Translations under genes and position numbers: made by a program
The notes under the pieces: model-generated
Databases searched by the model: none
What the model was told of the DNA's origin: nothing
Seen by the model: only the letters and a program-made list of their open reading frames with translations
In this document: piece after piece, positions 1-11,035 of the stretch
Numbering within the stretch: position 1 is the first letter of the stretch
Layout: every line of letters starts with the position of its first letter
Assembly (NCBI GenBank): GCA_000818945.1
Contig: KN805382.1
Location: 232,392-296,391, forward strand
Source: Schizochytrium sp. CCTCC M209059
Taxonomy: Eukaryota > Sar > Bigyra > Thraustochytrida > Thraustochytriidae
Length of the DNA: 64,000 bases
Direction: 5' to 3'

Positions 1-2656
1 GCGAGCCTCTTGTCTCGAGGAACTTGCAAGAAAAGCAGAAAACACACGCCTCGCCAGCTTGAGCTAGCTGCGCCGCTCGCTACCAGCGCGCAGGCAAACA
101 AGCGCAAGCGAAAGCACGCCCGACGCATGCATGCGCGCACGCACGCACGCGCATGCATGCATGGCCGCACCAGCGCAGGGCGAGGCGAGGAGAGAGTGCG
201 CGCTTGCTCTCATCGCGTGCCTCAGCGCGAGCGCGGTGCACTCACTCCCTCCCTCCCTCCCTGCAAGCGCCCCGGCATCGGCCAGTCTTCGCGGCCCGGC
301 CCGCCCCGCAGCCCCACCGCCGGGGCCCGCAGCGGGCCCTCCGTCCGTGACGGCGCGGCCCCGGCCCGGACCAGCCGCCGTCGCGCCGGGCCGAGGCGGC
401 GGCGAGGGCGGATGGACGCACGCGGCCGAGAAGCTGCGCGCGGAGAGCGGCCAGCGCGAGGAGAGGCGGAGAGGGAGGAGAGATGGGGGAGAGCGAGGAT
501 GGGTGGGTCCGCGAGGGCAGGGAAAATAGAATGGTGCGGCGTGGAGAGGCGAGCGAGGAGGAAGCACGGGACGGAAGAAAGGAAGTGGGAAATTGCAATT
601 AAAAGAAAGAAAAAGTAAAAAGCAAAATGAAAGAAATTTGAAATTGAAATTTGAAATTCGAAAATCTTATGAAATGAGATGAGACGAAATGAAATGAGAT
701 GAGACGAAATGAAATGAAATGAGCGGCCAGGGCGCTGAGCTTTCTCGGCAGCGAAGCCCGCCAGGCCCGGCCCCGCGCCGCTCTGCCTCGCGACGGTGCT
801 CGTTGCCGCTGGTCGGTGCTGGCGCTCGGGCTAGTGTTGCTGGTGCTGGTGCTGCTGGCCGCGCAGCTCAGCCTCGGCCCTCGGCACGGGCGCGCACGCA
901 GCGCGTTGCGGCGGCGGCAGCAGCGGCTGCGGCGGCTGGCTGGCTGGCTGGCTGGCAGGCTGGCGGCGCTGCGCGCGCGCGTCGCCCCAGCAGCGGAGGC
1001 CACAGCTGGCAGAGGGGAGGAAAACTCTCGGCGCGGCGCCCCTCTGCAATCGGCCGCGGCAGGTTTTTCCCGCTCCCTCTGCGCTGCGGCGGCGCGTTCA
1101 CTGCCACTGGCGGGGCGGAGGAGGTGGGGGGTTGTCGCTCTGCAGGTACGCCTGGGCAGCCGGGACGCCCTCGCTGGGCGTGCCAAGGTGCGAGCGAGGC
1201 CGACGGACTGCGTCGCACGGCGTCCAGAGAGAGAAAAAGCGCATGCGATGCGATGCGATGCGATGTTGATGGCGAAGCGAAGCGGGGCGAAGCGACGCGA
1301 CGCAGTGCGCCTCGAAGGGGAACGGGCGGGCGCTGGCACGAGAGAAAGAAAGGCTGGGCGATAAAATGAAAAACGGAGGGAGGACCAGAAATGCCAGCTG
1401 TGGGACTGTCGTGGGAACTCGGTGGCACGCCCCCGCGGAAAGCAGCGTCGCGTCGCCGATTGTTGGCCCACAGTCGTGAGGGGTGCCCACATCGAAACGT
1501 TGTGCGGGGGCATCGACAAAAAGGTATGGACGCACACTCCCATGCGCTATCGCGCGTTAGCACACTCTTACGCTGCAGTCAGGCAAGTCTCGCGCAAGCA
1601 TGTGTTGGAAACAAAGCTTATTCACAGCCCGTGGTCCGTCGTCTCCGCCTTCTTCCCTCTCCACAGCGCAAGAGATAAAAAAGAATGAAAGAAGGAAAGC
1701 ATGAAAGGATGAAAGAAGTTGCGCGTCTGCCTGGGAAGAGCACGGGAATAAAAAAGATGCACGAGACACCGAGGCGGCGGCGGCGGCGCGGCGAGTGGCG
1801 AGTGGCGCGGGCGCTTTGCGCGAGTGCGCTTCGCGCGGCGCAAGTGGGGAATGCGCGGCCGCAAGTGGGTAAAGGGCCGGGGCGCGCGGCGCGTGCGCGC
1901 GGGGGCGGCGCGACATACAAGTGCCGCTGCGCGCGCGCGGAGGCTCGTAGTCGCCACAGAAGGCGCGCGCGAAGTGGAAGCCGGGGCCGGCGGCAGGAAG
2001 GCCGACAAGGAAGCCGCGGCGCCAGCAAAAACTCTTCTGCGGCCAGCGCAAGCAAGCCAGCCAAGCCAGAGAGGCGGCGCAGGCGCGGCCGGACGGCACG
2101 CCACGGAGAACCAGCGGGCGGAGGCGAGCTAGCTAGCGAAAGCCGGGCGAGGCGAGCTCGCGTGTCTTGCCTGCTTGCCTGCTTGCTTGCTTGCTTGCTA
2201 GGCCTGCCAGCTCGGAAGGGCGTGGAGCCTGCCTGTCTGTCTGTTTGTCTGTCGCGGAGAAGCAAAGTCCGGTCGAGCGGGAGAGAGAGCGGGAGGGCGA
2301 GACGTCCTGCTGCCTGCCTGTGGCTGAGTCCGGTTGATCTGTGGCTGATTTTTTGCACGAGCGAGCGAGCGAGCGAGCAAGCTCTCCGCTAGGCGAGCAG
2401 ACTGGTGACCCTTCGCTAATCAATCCCCCCCCCCCCCCCCCCCCCCCCCCCCCTTCGCAGCGGCACGAGCGCGCGAGGGAGCCTCGAGGGAACGTAGCGT
2501 AGGCGCAACGAGCACGCACGCAGTTGTTTTCTTCGCGGAGAGAACCACCACCACCTTCACCACCCACGACATCGACAACAACCGTCGTCGCACGCAGGCG
2601 GGAAAAAAAAAGGAAAGAAGAAAGAAAGAACAACAAAGAGTAAAAAACAGCACGGC
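1..2656. other. GC-rich upstream region, no gene recognised
   Basis: This stretch precedes the polyQ gene and shows no protein that looks real. Long open frames exist on both strands but consist of Arg/Ala/Ser/Pro low complexity that simply reflects GC-rich DNA. It holds alternating purine-pyrimidine DNA (about 121-165), a duplicated 20-bp GAAATGAGATGAGAC-type repeat (671-710), GCGAT repeats (about 1243-1265), TTGC repeats (2166-2199) and a 29-C run (2425-2453). The last 200 bases are probably 5' leader of the next gene. Two CAAGTG-type motifs lie at 1841 and 1862. Confidence 0.5.
2425..2460 (+). repeat. 29-nt poly-C run followed by TTCGCAG
   Basis: An uninterrupted run of 29 C (2425-2453) is followed directly by TTCGCAG, ending at 2460, about 200 bases before the ATG of the polyQ gene. 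Polypyrimidine plus CAG is the shape of a 3' splice site, so this may be the acceptor of a 5'-UTR intron; no matching donor could be assigned. The exact run length is prone to sequencing error. Confidence 0.6.
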
Positions 2657-4573
2657 ATGCAGCAGGACCAGGAACCCGACGCTGCGCTCATGCTGCACCT
2701 GCAGCAGCAGCATAACCAACTCCAACACGGCATGCCTCCCTTCCCCCAAGCCGTCGCCGGCATGGGCCAAGGTGGACACGGCAACGTGGACCTGAGCACA
2801 TTCCAGCAACTCAGTGCCCACCAGCACAACCAACAGCACCAGCAACGGCAGCACCAGCAGCAACAACATCAGCAGCACCAACACCAGCAGCACCAGCAGC
2901 AAAAGGATGCCAGCGACACCAACAAGAACAATGCCGACTCCAACGGTAGCACGCCGCAGCCCAAGAAACGAAACAGCAAGCGAAAGACCGTGTCCAGCGG
3001 CCGCACGACCGTGTACGTGTCCCAGGATTCGTCCCGCAAGCGCGATACCACCCTCGGCGAAGGCGACAAAATCGCCGTCGTGAAGGGCCGCTTCTCCGAT
3101 GAAGAGAAACGTGTGCTTTTCCGCCTCATCCGCGAAGACGAAGGACTCTTCCAGTCCTTTCTTCACCAGCGCAAGGAGCGCATGTACGGCACAAAGAGCT
3201 GGATGCACGAGATCACCCGCCGCTACAACGAGCTCACCTCGAACAAGCGCTCGCTCGAAGCCGTGCGGCACCATCTCATGTTCCGCCGCGTACCCGCCCA
3301 ACCCGGCAAGCAGAGCACCGACCAAATGTTAGAAGAACACGCCGGCAGCTGTGAGGCGCCCGGCACATGCACCAAGTGCCTCATTTTCCAGCGCGTATGT
3401 GTCCAAACTGGAATCGCACGCTGTGGACACGTCGAGTGTACCGACTGCAAGCCCGACCTTCCCCACGTTGACCACTTTGTCGTCCTCAGCCCCGAGGATG
3501 CCCCCAAGCGCATGCAGCGTCAGTCTAACGCTCACAACCCCGCGGCTATGCAGGGTGGGCACCACCGCGGATCGGCCGCAGCCGCCGCGGCAGCCAACGG
3601 TCTCTTCCGCCATGGTGACCCCAACTCTGCCGCCACGCGCCACCTTCTCCAGCAAGCTGGGTTCATGAACGGCGTTCACGGCTTTGACGCCCACGAGAAC
3701 TCAAGCGACTCCACCGTGCCCGTCGACCCCAACGTTTCTGCCCAAATGGCTGCTGGAGAGGACGCCTTTGGCCTCAGTTCGAACCCTTACAACCGTCAGC
3801 AAAAGGGACTCAAGCCGCCCGTGCTCCCGCACTACATGCAGGGCTCCACGTCCAACCCTATGTTCAACATGATCCACGGATTCAGTGCAGGCCATCATGC
3901 TGCCGCAGCAGCAGCAGCAGCCGCCAATGGCGGTAGTCAAAAGTTCCTCGGGGCATCGCCCGGATCCTCGCCCTCGCAGCAGCGTCGCTTCGACGCCATG
4001 GCTGCGCTCGAGTCGAGCCACGGTGCGCGCTCGTTCGCGCCCGGTGCCCTCAACAATCTCCTTAGTAGCGAGTCTGTCGCGCTCTCGGATGCTACGCAGA
4101 GCACGAACTCGACGCCCTCGAACGTCACGCTTCAGGGTCTCGCCGGCTCCGGGTCCGGTGCCGGCAACAAGAAGCGGCGCACCGCTTCGAACGAACAACG
4201 CTCCGGTGTGCAGCAACAGCAGCAGCAACAACAACAACAACAACAACAACAGCAGGGCCGCTTCGACTCGAGTGATCTCGCGCAGCAGGGGCTCCGCCAT
4301 CACCAGCAGCAGTCGCACCAGCCGGAGCACCAGGACTACTTTCATTATTCCAACTCGCACTTCCAGCAGCACCAGCACCCCCAGCAACACGCCCAGTACC
4401 AGAGCGGCTCTCATGCCGCCTCGCAGTTCCCCTCATATCAGCAGCAATTTCAGGCCGCAAACCGCAACGCTGCAGGCCATCTCACTCAGGCACCACCTCC
4501 TCCGCCACCTGTCTCGCACCTTCAACGCGCAGGCGCCGGACTGCCTAACGTGCTCGAGTGGCAATCCTCCTAG
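2657..4573 (+). CDS. polyQ protein with SANT/Myb-like region and Cys cluster
   Basis: A 638-aa single-exon protein. The first ~85 residues are Gln/His-rich, then comes a basic KKRNSKRK stretch (possible nuclear signal). Residues ~143-210 form a helical block beginning GRFSDEEKRVLF with Trp and YNEL positions like a SANT/Myb-type DNA-binding fold. Residues ~231-275 hold a Cys cluster (C-x5-C-x2-C, then CGHVECTDC) that could bind zinc. A 15-16-residue Gln tract lies at 4210-4256, and Ala and Gln/His tracts fill the rest up to a PPPPPP segment. The composition suggests a nuclear transcription or chromatin regulator, but I do not recognise the family and the DNA-binding role is inference. The start is the first ATG of the frame. 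The gene converges on TIM17 with 1.6 kb between them. Confidence 0.8.
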   Translation: MQQDQEPDAALMLHLQQQHNQLQHGMPPFPQAVAGMGQGGHGNVDLSTFQQLSAHQHNQQHQQRQHQQQQHQQHQHQQHQQQKDASDTNKNNADSNGSTPQPKKRNSKRKTVSSGRTTVYVSQDSSRKRDTTLGEGDKIAVVKGRFSDEEKRVLFRLIREDEGLFQSFLHQRKERMYGTKSWMHEITRRYNELTSNKRSLEAVRHHLMFRRVPAQPGKQSTDQMLEEHAGSCEAPGTCTKCLIFQRVCVQTGIARCGHVECTDCKPDLPHVDHFVVLSPEDAPKRMQRQSNAHNPAAMQGGHHRGSAAAAAAANGLFRHGDPNSAATRHLLQQAGFMNGVHGFDAHENSSDSTVPVDPNVSAQMAAGEDAFGLSSNPYNRQQKGLKPPVLPHYMQGSTSNPMFNMIHGFSAGHHAAAAAAAAANGGSQKFLGASPGSSPSQQRRFDAMAALESSHGARSFAPGALNNLLSSESVALSDATQSTNSTPSNVTLQGLAGSGSGAGNKKRRTASNEQRSGVQQQQQQQQQQQQQQQGRFDSSDLAQQGLRHHQQQSHQPEHQDYFHYSNSHFQQHQHPQQHAQYQSGSHAASQFPSYQQQFQAANRNAAGHLTQAPPPPPPVSHLQRAGAGLPNVLEWQSS

Positions 4574-6215
4574 CTGGATTTTCTGAGTTTTGCTATACTG
4601 CCCTCTTCCTAGTTTTTGACGCGCTAGAGCGTTATGTCGATAACTATCATTGCTTTGGACTTGATTCACGAATCCTCTTTCTTTTGCTCCTATGTGTTTT
4701 CTCCACGCTCGTGCTTCCTCCGTCATCGAATCATCCATGCATCAGCGTAAGACTTGCTTGCAAAGCGTTGTTTTCACCGTTGAGGTTTACGCTCTCTCCG
4801 GTTTTTTAGGGCGAGACGAATCAACACCAAAAAATGACTCGATGAAATCTTCTTGAATGGCCACGGACACGAACGGAGACATCGTTTACACACCGATCGT
4901 CCATTGACTAGATTCTTCGCTTTGTATAGGTCTTTTCGGTGGTTGAGTCCGATTCTCATTCTAGAGATTCTTGGTCGGCAATGTCCACGATGAGTATGGC
5001 CTTTGACCTACTCTTCAGAAGCGTAAGCAACGACTAGGCCCACCACAAAAAACAGAGATTCACTGATTGACTCACAAATGGAAAGCTAAACGCAAAAGTC
5101 ATCGCGGAGAAAAGTTGACAGGATAAAAGATGGCCCATTGCGGTGCAGATTCCTCACGCGTAGTACATTAGGTATTGCCAAAGTCATTCTATAAAAAATG
5201 AAAATACGTAACTTACATTCCACCAATGCTTTTTGGAACTACCAGCCACGATGGTCTGAGCTTTGCGAGACCAGACAAGTCGGCAAAAGGGACAAGTTCA
5301 TTCGACACTGGAGGCCACTTGGGCCCACAAGGGAAACGACAGTTTCTTGGTGCCAGAATCAAAATCTTCCACAGTCCCGAAATAGCGGCAAGGCCATCAG
5401 CATCCATGAGACTCCAGAGCACATACAATGCATACAAGCAAGATGAACTGTTTCAAGTTGTGAATACAGCGCATCGAGTAGCGAACGATCGACGAAAACA
5501 AGTGATCTTGCCTCCTCTCGTCACCTGAGAAGTTGTCTCCAGTTCCAATGCAACCATCGATTTGTAGAGAGGTTCAACGTTCGTCTTTGCAAATTCTTCG
5601 CAGAAAGTGGTCTTGCCAAGTAAAGATCAAGGTATTTGGCGTTCATCATCGTGATGGGCGTCATCGATTACACGGTCACGATCCGGTACACAGCATGCTT
5701 CCAACCTTTCACTTTGCAGTTTATCAATCTCCTGCTGGCCCGGAACAGAGCAAAAGGCAAGAACCATCGGCCTCGATCACATCCCCATTGTAATGCTCGA
5801 TCGATCAAGAAGGAAAAGATAAAATTCGATGGCGCAAAAGAATCGCAGACATGATGCTCCTTATTGAATTATGAACAAGCATCTACCTCTCAACAACTAA
5901 CACGGTGCTCCACGATGAAAATAACGAGCCTTGAAGTCCACAGGAAAACTCCCCATGCTCGCCATGAGACTTGACAGGCAGTTTGTGGTGCAGCTCGTTG
6001 CAGATCGCTCAAATTGACATCGGAAAAAAAAAAAGGCTCTCAGAACGAGCACGCATGCCCCTCCAAGGCCCTTCGGGAAAAGCTAGAGCGCGCATGCGCG
6101 CGTGCGCGTCGACGCCTAGGCACGTCGGCACACGCACGGGTCGCCACAAAGGATCGAATACGCTACGATAAATCGGATAAAAGAGAGTGAGCACTAGGTA
6201 GTTTGAAGGCGAAAT
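4574..6215. other. AT-richer convergent intergenic region
   Basis: This is 1.6 kb between the 3' ends of the polyQ gene and TIM17, much longer than other convergent gaps here. Open frames are short (at most 100 aa), overlap in several frames and show no recognisable domain. A short alternating GCGCATGCGCGC stretch lies at about 6090-6108. I see no tRNA fold. It is probably 3' UTRs plus spacer; a non-coding RNA cannot be excluded. Confidence 0.45.
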
Positions 6216-6794
6216 TTAGTCATTGGTGGTGCGGAACTCCGAGGAAGCCTGGTTAATGTCGAAGGAGTTCTGGCCCACGGAGTCGACCAGCGTGCTTGTG
6301 TCTAGGTAGCCCGAGCCACCAAGCGTGGCGGAGACTGGCGGCGGCACGGCGCGCTCGACGGGACCAGCCGCGGCTGCCTGGGAAGTTTCTGAGATCTTCT
6401 GCGTAAGCCAAATGGACATGCCCTCGATACCGGCCAGGAGAGCGCCGCCAATGAGCGCGTGCTGCGCCATGGCGCGAGGGCCCATACGGGCGGCAAGCAC
6501 ACCACCCGTAGCCGCACCGGCAAAGATGGAGTTGTACGGGTCCTCACGTTTCCGGATGGCCGCAAGCGTGCAATCAAAAGAGGCGAAAAGCAGGCCCCAG
6601 ACGGCGAAGCTGCCGCCCATCACGGGCGCGCGCGTCTTGATCGAGGTCATCATGCCGGCCAGCCGCTCGCCGCGGGGCGAGTTCCTCAGGCCCTTGCCCG
6701 CAAACCATATTGAGCCGCCGCCCGCGCCGATGGCGAAGGCGCCGCCCACATCGTCCAGGATGCGGTACGGGCACGGGTCCCGGCCGTGCTCCAT
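6216..6794 (-). CDS. TIM17: mitochondrial inner-membrane translocase subunit Tim17
   Basis: A 192-aa protein starting MEHGRDPCPYRILDDVGGAF, the near-invariant N-terminus of Tim17. It forms part of the TIM23 presequence translocase in the inner mitochondrial membrane. Four hydrophobic segments with glycine-rich packing motifs lie at residues ~14-36, 61-80, 89-105 and 114-131, and the RKREDPYNS loop typical of the family follows the second. The C-terminal ~60 residues (Ala/Pro then Ser/Thr/Asn-rich) are an extension of low conservation. The open frame reaches further upstream to 7004, but the family alignment and the ATG at 6794 fix the start. No intron is seen. It is divergent from the Rab11 gene. 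Confidence 0.96.
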   Translation of the reverse strand: MEHGRDPCPYRILDDVGGAFAIGAGGGSIWFAGKGLRNSPRGERLAGMMTSIKTRAPVMGGSFAVWGLLFASFDCTLAAIRKREDPYNSIFAGAATGGVLAARMGPRAMAQHALIGGALLAGIEGMSIWLTQKISETSQAAAAGPVERAVPPPVSATLGGSGYLDTSTLVDSVGQNSFDINQASSEFRTTND

Positions 6795-7637
6795 CTTCTC
6801 GCGCCCAAAGCCCCCGGGTCGCTCGCGCTCGTCTGCCCCGGCCCCGCTCCCGCTCCGCAAGGCCCAGCCCTGCTCGATCACGCTCTGCTCAGCGCCGCCG
6901 CCTCCTGCGCCACCCACTGCACGCCGCCTCTGCTCCCTGTTGCCTCCTGCTTGCCTGCTTATACTCCTATCACTCCGGAAGGCCCGCACTCGGCTCCTTA
7001 TCAAACAGGCATGAGTGAGGCAGACGCAGATACAGAGAGAGGGCGCGCGAGACCAGACACACAGACAATGAGACAGACGCAGACAGACACACAGACAGAC
7101 AATAAAATAAGACAGTCAGTCCATACGACAGACGCGGACAGGTGCGGACGATTAATACACTTGCGCACGGGCCAGCACGCACTTGCGGCGGAGGCGCAAG
7201 TGGACTTTCTCGAAGGACGGGCCAGTAGCGCAGGAAAGATAAACAAATAAATTGAGAATGAAACCAAAAAGAAGGGAAAGCAAGCAAGCGAGAAAGCAAA
7301 AAAGCAAGAGAGAATGAAAGAATGAAAGCAAGAAAGCGAGAAAGAATGAGAGAAAGAAGGCTGGGAAGATGGCTGAGCGGAGCAGTGATGAGAGAGGAGA
7401 GGAGGGGAGAGCAGACGACGACCTGCGAACGCAGAAGGGGGGCGTGGCGCCGTCGCCCGGCCTCGCTGGCGACGTAGCAGAGGGCGGTGGCTGAAGAAGA
7501 AAAGCCAAGGGCCGATCGACCCCGCGGAGGCCGTCCGCCAGGCGGCGCCGAGAAGAAAGTGAGAGAGAGAATGGAAAGAGGAGGGAGAAACGAGGGAGGG
7601 ATCGGGCAGCGCTGCGGCGCCAGCGTCAATGATCTCA

Positions 7638-7726
7638 TCTCCTTCTTTTCTTTCCTTTTCTTCTTTTCTTTTTCCTTCTTTTCCCTTCTTTTCTTTTTCC
7701 TTTTCTTTTCTTTTCTTTTCTTTTCG
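7638..7726 (+). repeat. polypyrimidine TTTTC tract
   Basis: Nearly 90 consecutive pyrimidines made of TTTTC/TTCC units lie about 550 bases upstream of the Rab11 start. A matching purine-rich stretch lies ~300 bases before it, so the pair could form triplex-type structures. No coding potential. Confidence 0.8.
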
Positions 7727-7937
7727 CGGTGAGTCAGCAGTCGTCGGCAGCCTGAGGCAGGCCCTTTACTTGGGTCTCTTTTTATTACCTTTGGGCCTCT
7801 TATGAGGAAGATGCACCCTTGCGCGGCCGAAAGATCCCTGACCAGCCGCCTTAACTATGGCGAATGGGACACGGGCGCGGAAGAAGGTGGGTAAGGCGGG
7901 CAGCGCGAGAGACGAACCGGACGAAGGAAGGGGGCGC

Positions 7938-7985
7938 AGAGCGTAAAGAGCAGAGCGTAAAGAGCAGAGCGTAAAGAGCAGAGCG
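7938..7985 (+). repeat. three 14-bp tandem repeats plus a partial fourth
   Basis: The unit AGAGCGTAAAGAGC is repeated three times without a mismatch (7938-7979), followed by six bases of a fourth copy. It lies ~300 bp upstream of the Rab11 start codon and could be a duplicated promoter element. Confidence 0.8.
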
Positions 7986-8276
7986 CTTGCTTAACCGGCC
8001 TCGGCGCGACGCTGCGGAGGGCGACGCGCGGCGGGGCGCAGCGACGCGGGAGAGACGTAGCCACGGCCAGAACCGACCCGACTCGAGTCGAGGTGTCGCT
8101 GAGGCGAGGCCAGTCCGGCACGGCACGGCGCGGCGCAACCGAGGCCAGCCCACTCGGCAATCAATCGAGACCCCGCCGAACTTGCCAACGGAGAAGCACG
8201 AGGAGAAGAAAGAAGAGGGAAACGGACCCGGGCAGACGGATAAGAGCGGTCCGCCGCGGCGACTCATTACGTAAGC

Positions 8277-9192
8277 ATGGCGCTGCAAAACGCTGTGAAG
8301 CGCGACTATGATTATTTGTTCAAGGTAAGTGCAGGCAGAACCGTTCCTGCTCAACAAACGAGCAAGCCATGGCTTCCAGCAGGCAAGAACGTGTGAGACG
8401 AAGAAGAACGAGCAAAGAAAATGAAAAAGATAAACACTCGTACACGCATGAAAAAGTAGGCCGAGTAGGAGGCGCTGTCTTGTCGCTTTTTCCGAAAAAT
8501 AGACCCACTAACGCTTCATGCTGGCCTCGCTCGCACACGGATTACTCTTGTTTTTTCATCGCGAATAGCTTGTTCTTGTTGGTGACAGCGGCGTCGGCAA
8601 GACTTGCTTGTTGAGCCAATACAGACGCGGCGAATTCAACTACGACACCAAACACACTATTGGCGTTGAGTTTGCTACCAAAGAGCTCCAGGTTCAGGAC
8701 AAGACCATCAAGTGCCAAATCTGGGACACCGCTGGTCAGGAAAGGTACCGCGCCATCACGAAGGCGTACTACCGCGGCGCCGTGGCCGCCCTCCTCGTGT
8801 ACGATATCACAGATAGGGAAACCTTCACAAATCTTAAGCGATGGCTTTCCGAGGTCCAGTCCCACGCAGACAGGGACATCAAGCTTATGGTGGTTGGTAA
8901 CAAGAGCGATATGGAGGACTCGCGCGCGGTTTCCCCCGATGAGGGTCGCGCCTTCGCCGAGCAGCACAACCTGTACTTTGTCGAAGCCTCAGCGCTCAAG
9001 GGTGATGCTGTCAGCTTTGCTTTTGAGAGCCTCGTGGAAAAGGTCTTTGAGCACCACGTCACGCGCGTGCGCGCCCTCGAAGCCGAAAGCAAACCAGGCG
9101 ACGACGGCGAGGTCCGTCTCGAGGGCGAGACCGTCGATATCTCCAAGGAGTCTGCCGCTGGCCAGAATGCTGCAGCTGGGTCGTGCTGCTAA
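8277..9192 (+). CDS. RAB11: Rab11-family small GTPase
   Basis: A two-exon gene: exon 1 8277-8324, intron 8325-8568 (GTAAGT...AATAG), exon 2 8569-9192; 223 aa. Exon 1 encodes MALQNAVKRDYDYLFK and the join restores LVLVGDSGVGKT. Motifs in order are P-loop GDSGVGKT, switch I with TIGVEF, WDTAGQERYRAIT, NKSD and SAL; the AYYRGAV and AITKAYY blocks are typical of Rab11. The C-terminal Cys-Cys is a double geranylgeranylation site. Rab11 acts on recycling endosomes and post-Golgi traffic. The intron lies seven codons before the first residue of the P-loop. One CTAAC branch-like sequence lies ~60 nt from the acceptor. Confidence 0.95.
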
Positions 9193-9949
9193 CGTCGCTA
9201 GCTTCTTTCTTCGTTGAAACCTTTATCATGCCACCTTTAGTTCTCGTCCTCTCCTCTTCAAATCTCCACATTTAAAAAAAAAATAATGAAAACACGCGGA
9301 CGTCTCCTGAGGTCACTGCTGGTGCTTTTCACTTACTGGCTCCTCAAGTTCCTTTAATCATTTGAAGACGAAGGACGTCGCTTCAAGTTTACGTCCGAGG
9401 TAACCAAGCTGCCGTGCCATCTTGCAAAAAAGGACAAACGTACCAACGAATTGCTTGCTTCTTTTTCTTACGTTTCCTGCATGAGCCCATCTGTCGTCGA
9501 CAAGCAAGTTTCGTTTATCCAATCGTAGGCTAATCAGGTTTTTTTTTTAAACGAGTAGATTCTTGCTGTCTCGTCGTATGCCATGCCAAAGTTGATGATG
9601 AAACTCAATCTTCAGACTTCGAAATAGACCACACTCACTCTCTCGATCTCTCTCCATCCCATCTCTCTCAATCTCTCTCTCATATCATCGATCGACGCGT
9701 CTCGCGGCAAATCATTCCTTTCAGTGAGAGCCGCAATGTGACAAGGGAGACCAGACCTGACAAACCCCCAAAAGGAAAATAGATTGTTTCACAGGGTTTT
9801 AAAAAAATAGACAGTGAGCCACGCATTGTATACAGTTGCTGCTCCCGTTCAAAGCAGCCGCTGCTAGGCTATCGGGAAAAGGAGAGGGAATCTTGAGACG
9901 AAATCTGCGGAAGGTTCTTTTGTATCATCAGCGCCAGGGCATCGAGAAT
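9193..9949. other. convergent spacer, Rab11 and DUF1664 3' regions
   Basis: About 750 bases between two converging stop codons, AT-richer than the coding DNA. It contains CTCT-rich stretches (about 9640-9690) and short A and T runs. No gene or RNA fold recognised. Confidence 0.5.
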
Positions 9950-11035
9950 TTACACGTCTTGGACGTCCTCCACGGGAAGAGCTCCGTCCGAGGGCACGCG
10001 AAACGTGTTGGACGACAGCATCTCCCGGAAAGATGGCACCACATCCAGCGCCGAACTCGGGGCTGGCCCGCCCGGAGTCAGATACGGTCCAGTGGAAGCC
10101 ACGGACATATCATCACGTCTATCGTTCGATGAGCCACCACGGACCGTCGACGCAAGGTTCGACATCGCACCTCGCGTGTACGCGACAAGCTCTGCGTACA
10201 AAGCAGCGCCGCGCGATGGGTGACCACTGTTCTGGTTGCTGCTTCCGCCCTTGCCCTTGACAGCACCACCCATGTTCTCAGCCACAACGTTGCACAGCAA
10301 GTAAATGCCGCGGTTCGCCGTGTCAAGCTGGTCACCAACGCCTTCCATGCGAGACTCGATCGAGTCGATCTGCGTCTCGATGCTCTGCACGAGCCCATGA
10401 ACCTGCTCCTGCGCGCGAGAGATCCCCTTGACGTCATTACCGACAACGCCGAGATCCTTCTTCACATCGCCGACCTCTTCGGTTATCTTCTTCTCGAGGG
10501 ACTCACGCGTCTCGTCAACCTTGTCCTCGAGGAGGCCAAGCTTGTACGAGAGCTCGCGCTTGGCCGCCTCGAGGGCCACGCCAAGGTTCTCGATACCCTC
10601 CTCGAGGGCTTCAACCGCCACGGCCAAAGCCTTCTTCGTCACGTACATAAAGTCGGCGAAGGAGTAGCCCTTCATGTACAGAAACAGGACACCCACGCCG
10701 CCTGCAGTGGCAATCGTCGTCCAGCTCAGGCCCCAGCCTTGCGAGTACGCGAACCCGTGGCCATATTGGCCTTGGATTCGCATCCGGGCGACCTCAGAGG
10801 AAAGCTCCGCCATTTGGTCCGCCAGCGGCTTCAGGTACGCCGGGACCTGCTCTGCGGACGCGGCCTGGGCGCCCTGGCCGTTTCCGTTCGCCGAGGACAT
10901 CTGCGCTGCCATCCGCGCAATGTCCTGCGCCGACATCAACGGCGACGGCCCGTTCGCGTACAAGTACAGGCTGCCCGCGCCGGCGGAAAGCGCCATGAGC
11001 GCCCCGCGGCTAATCTGCACCGCCGCGCCCGACAT
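9950..11035 (-). CDS. DUF1664 family membrane coiled-coil protein
   Basis: A 361-aa protein. Residues ~8-27 are a hydrophobic N-terminal segment ending LYLYANG, and 105-121 form a second hydrophobic segment followed by KGYSFADFMYVTKKAL, the hallmark block of the DUF1664 family known mainly from plants (there often annotated loosely as bZIP proteins). Residues ~135-245 are long amphipathic helices with KLGLLEDKVDE, a coiled coil. The tail is Gly/Ser-rich and disordered. Family members are predicted organelle-membrane proteins of unknown function. The ATG at 11035 gives the conserved N-terminus. It is divergent from the 2719-aa gene. Confidence 0.88.
   Translation of the reverse strand: MSGAAVQISRGALMALSAGAGSLYLYANGPSPLMSAQDIARMAAQMSSANGNGQGAQAASAEQVPAYLKPLADQMAELSSEVARMRIQGQYGHGFAYSQGWGLSWTTIATAGGVGVLFLYMKGYSFADFMYVTKKALAVAVEALEEGIENLGVALEAAKRELSYKLGLLEDKVDETRESLEKKITEEVGDVKKDLGVVGNDVKGISRAQEQVHGLVQSIETQIDSIESRMEGVGDQLDTANRGIYLLCNVVAENMGGAVKGKGGSSNQNSGHPSRGAALYAELVAYTRGAMSNLASTVRGGSSNDRRDDMSVASTGPYLTPGGPAPSSALDVVPSFREMLSSNTFRVPSDGALPVEDVQDV

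Larger units (their letters stand above)
6795..8276. promoter_or_regulatory. divergent TIM17 / Rab11 intergenic region
   Basis: This 1.5-kb GC-rich spacer between two head-to-head genes should hold both promoters. It contains ACAGACAG-type repeats (7060-7110), a purine-rich tract (about 7250-7370), an 89-nt polypyrimidine tract (about 7638-7726) and three perfect 14-bp tandem repeats (7938-7979). CACTTG/CAAGTG E-box-like hexamers flanked by G/C lie at about 7160-7200. I see no gene in it. Confidence 0.5.

Noticed and set aside
10..2392. Several long open frames on both strands of the first 2.4 kb (up to 314 aa)
   Set aside because: They overlap in many frames, are Arg/Ala/Ser/Pro low complexity from GC-rich DNA and show no domain or codon bias.
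5198..5854. Frames of 72-100 aa in the large convergent spacer
   Set aside because: They overlap one another in different frames, lack domains and have the base composition of the spacer.
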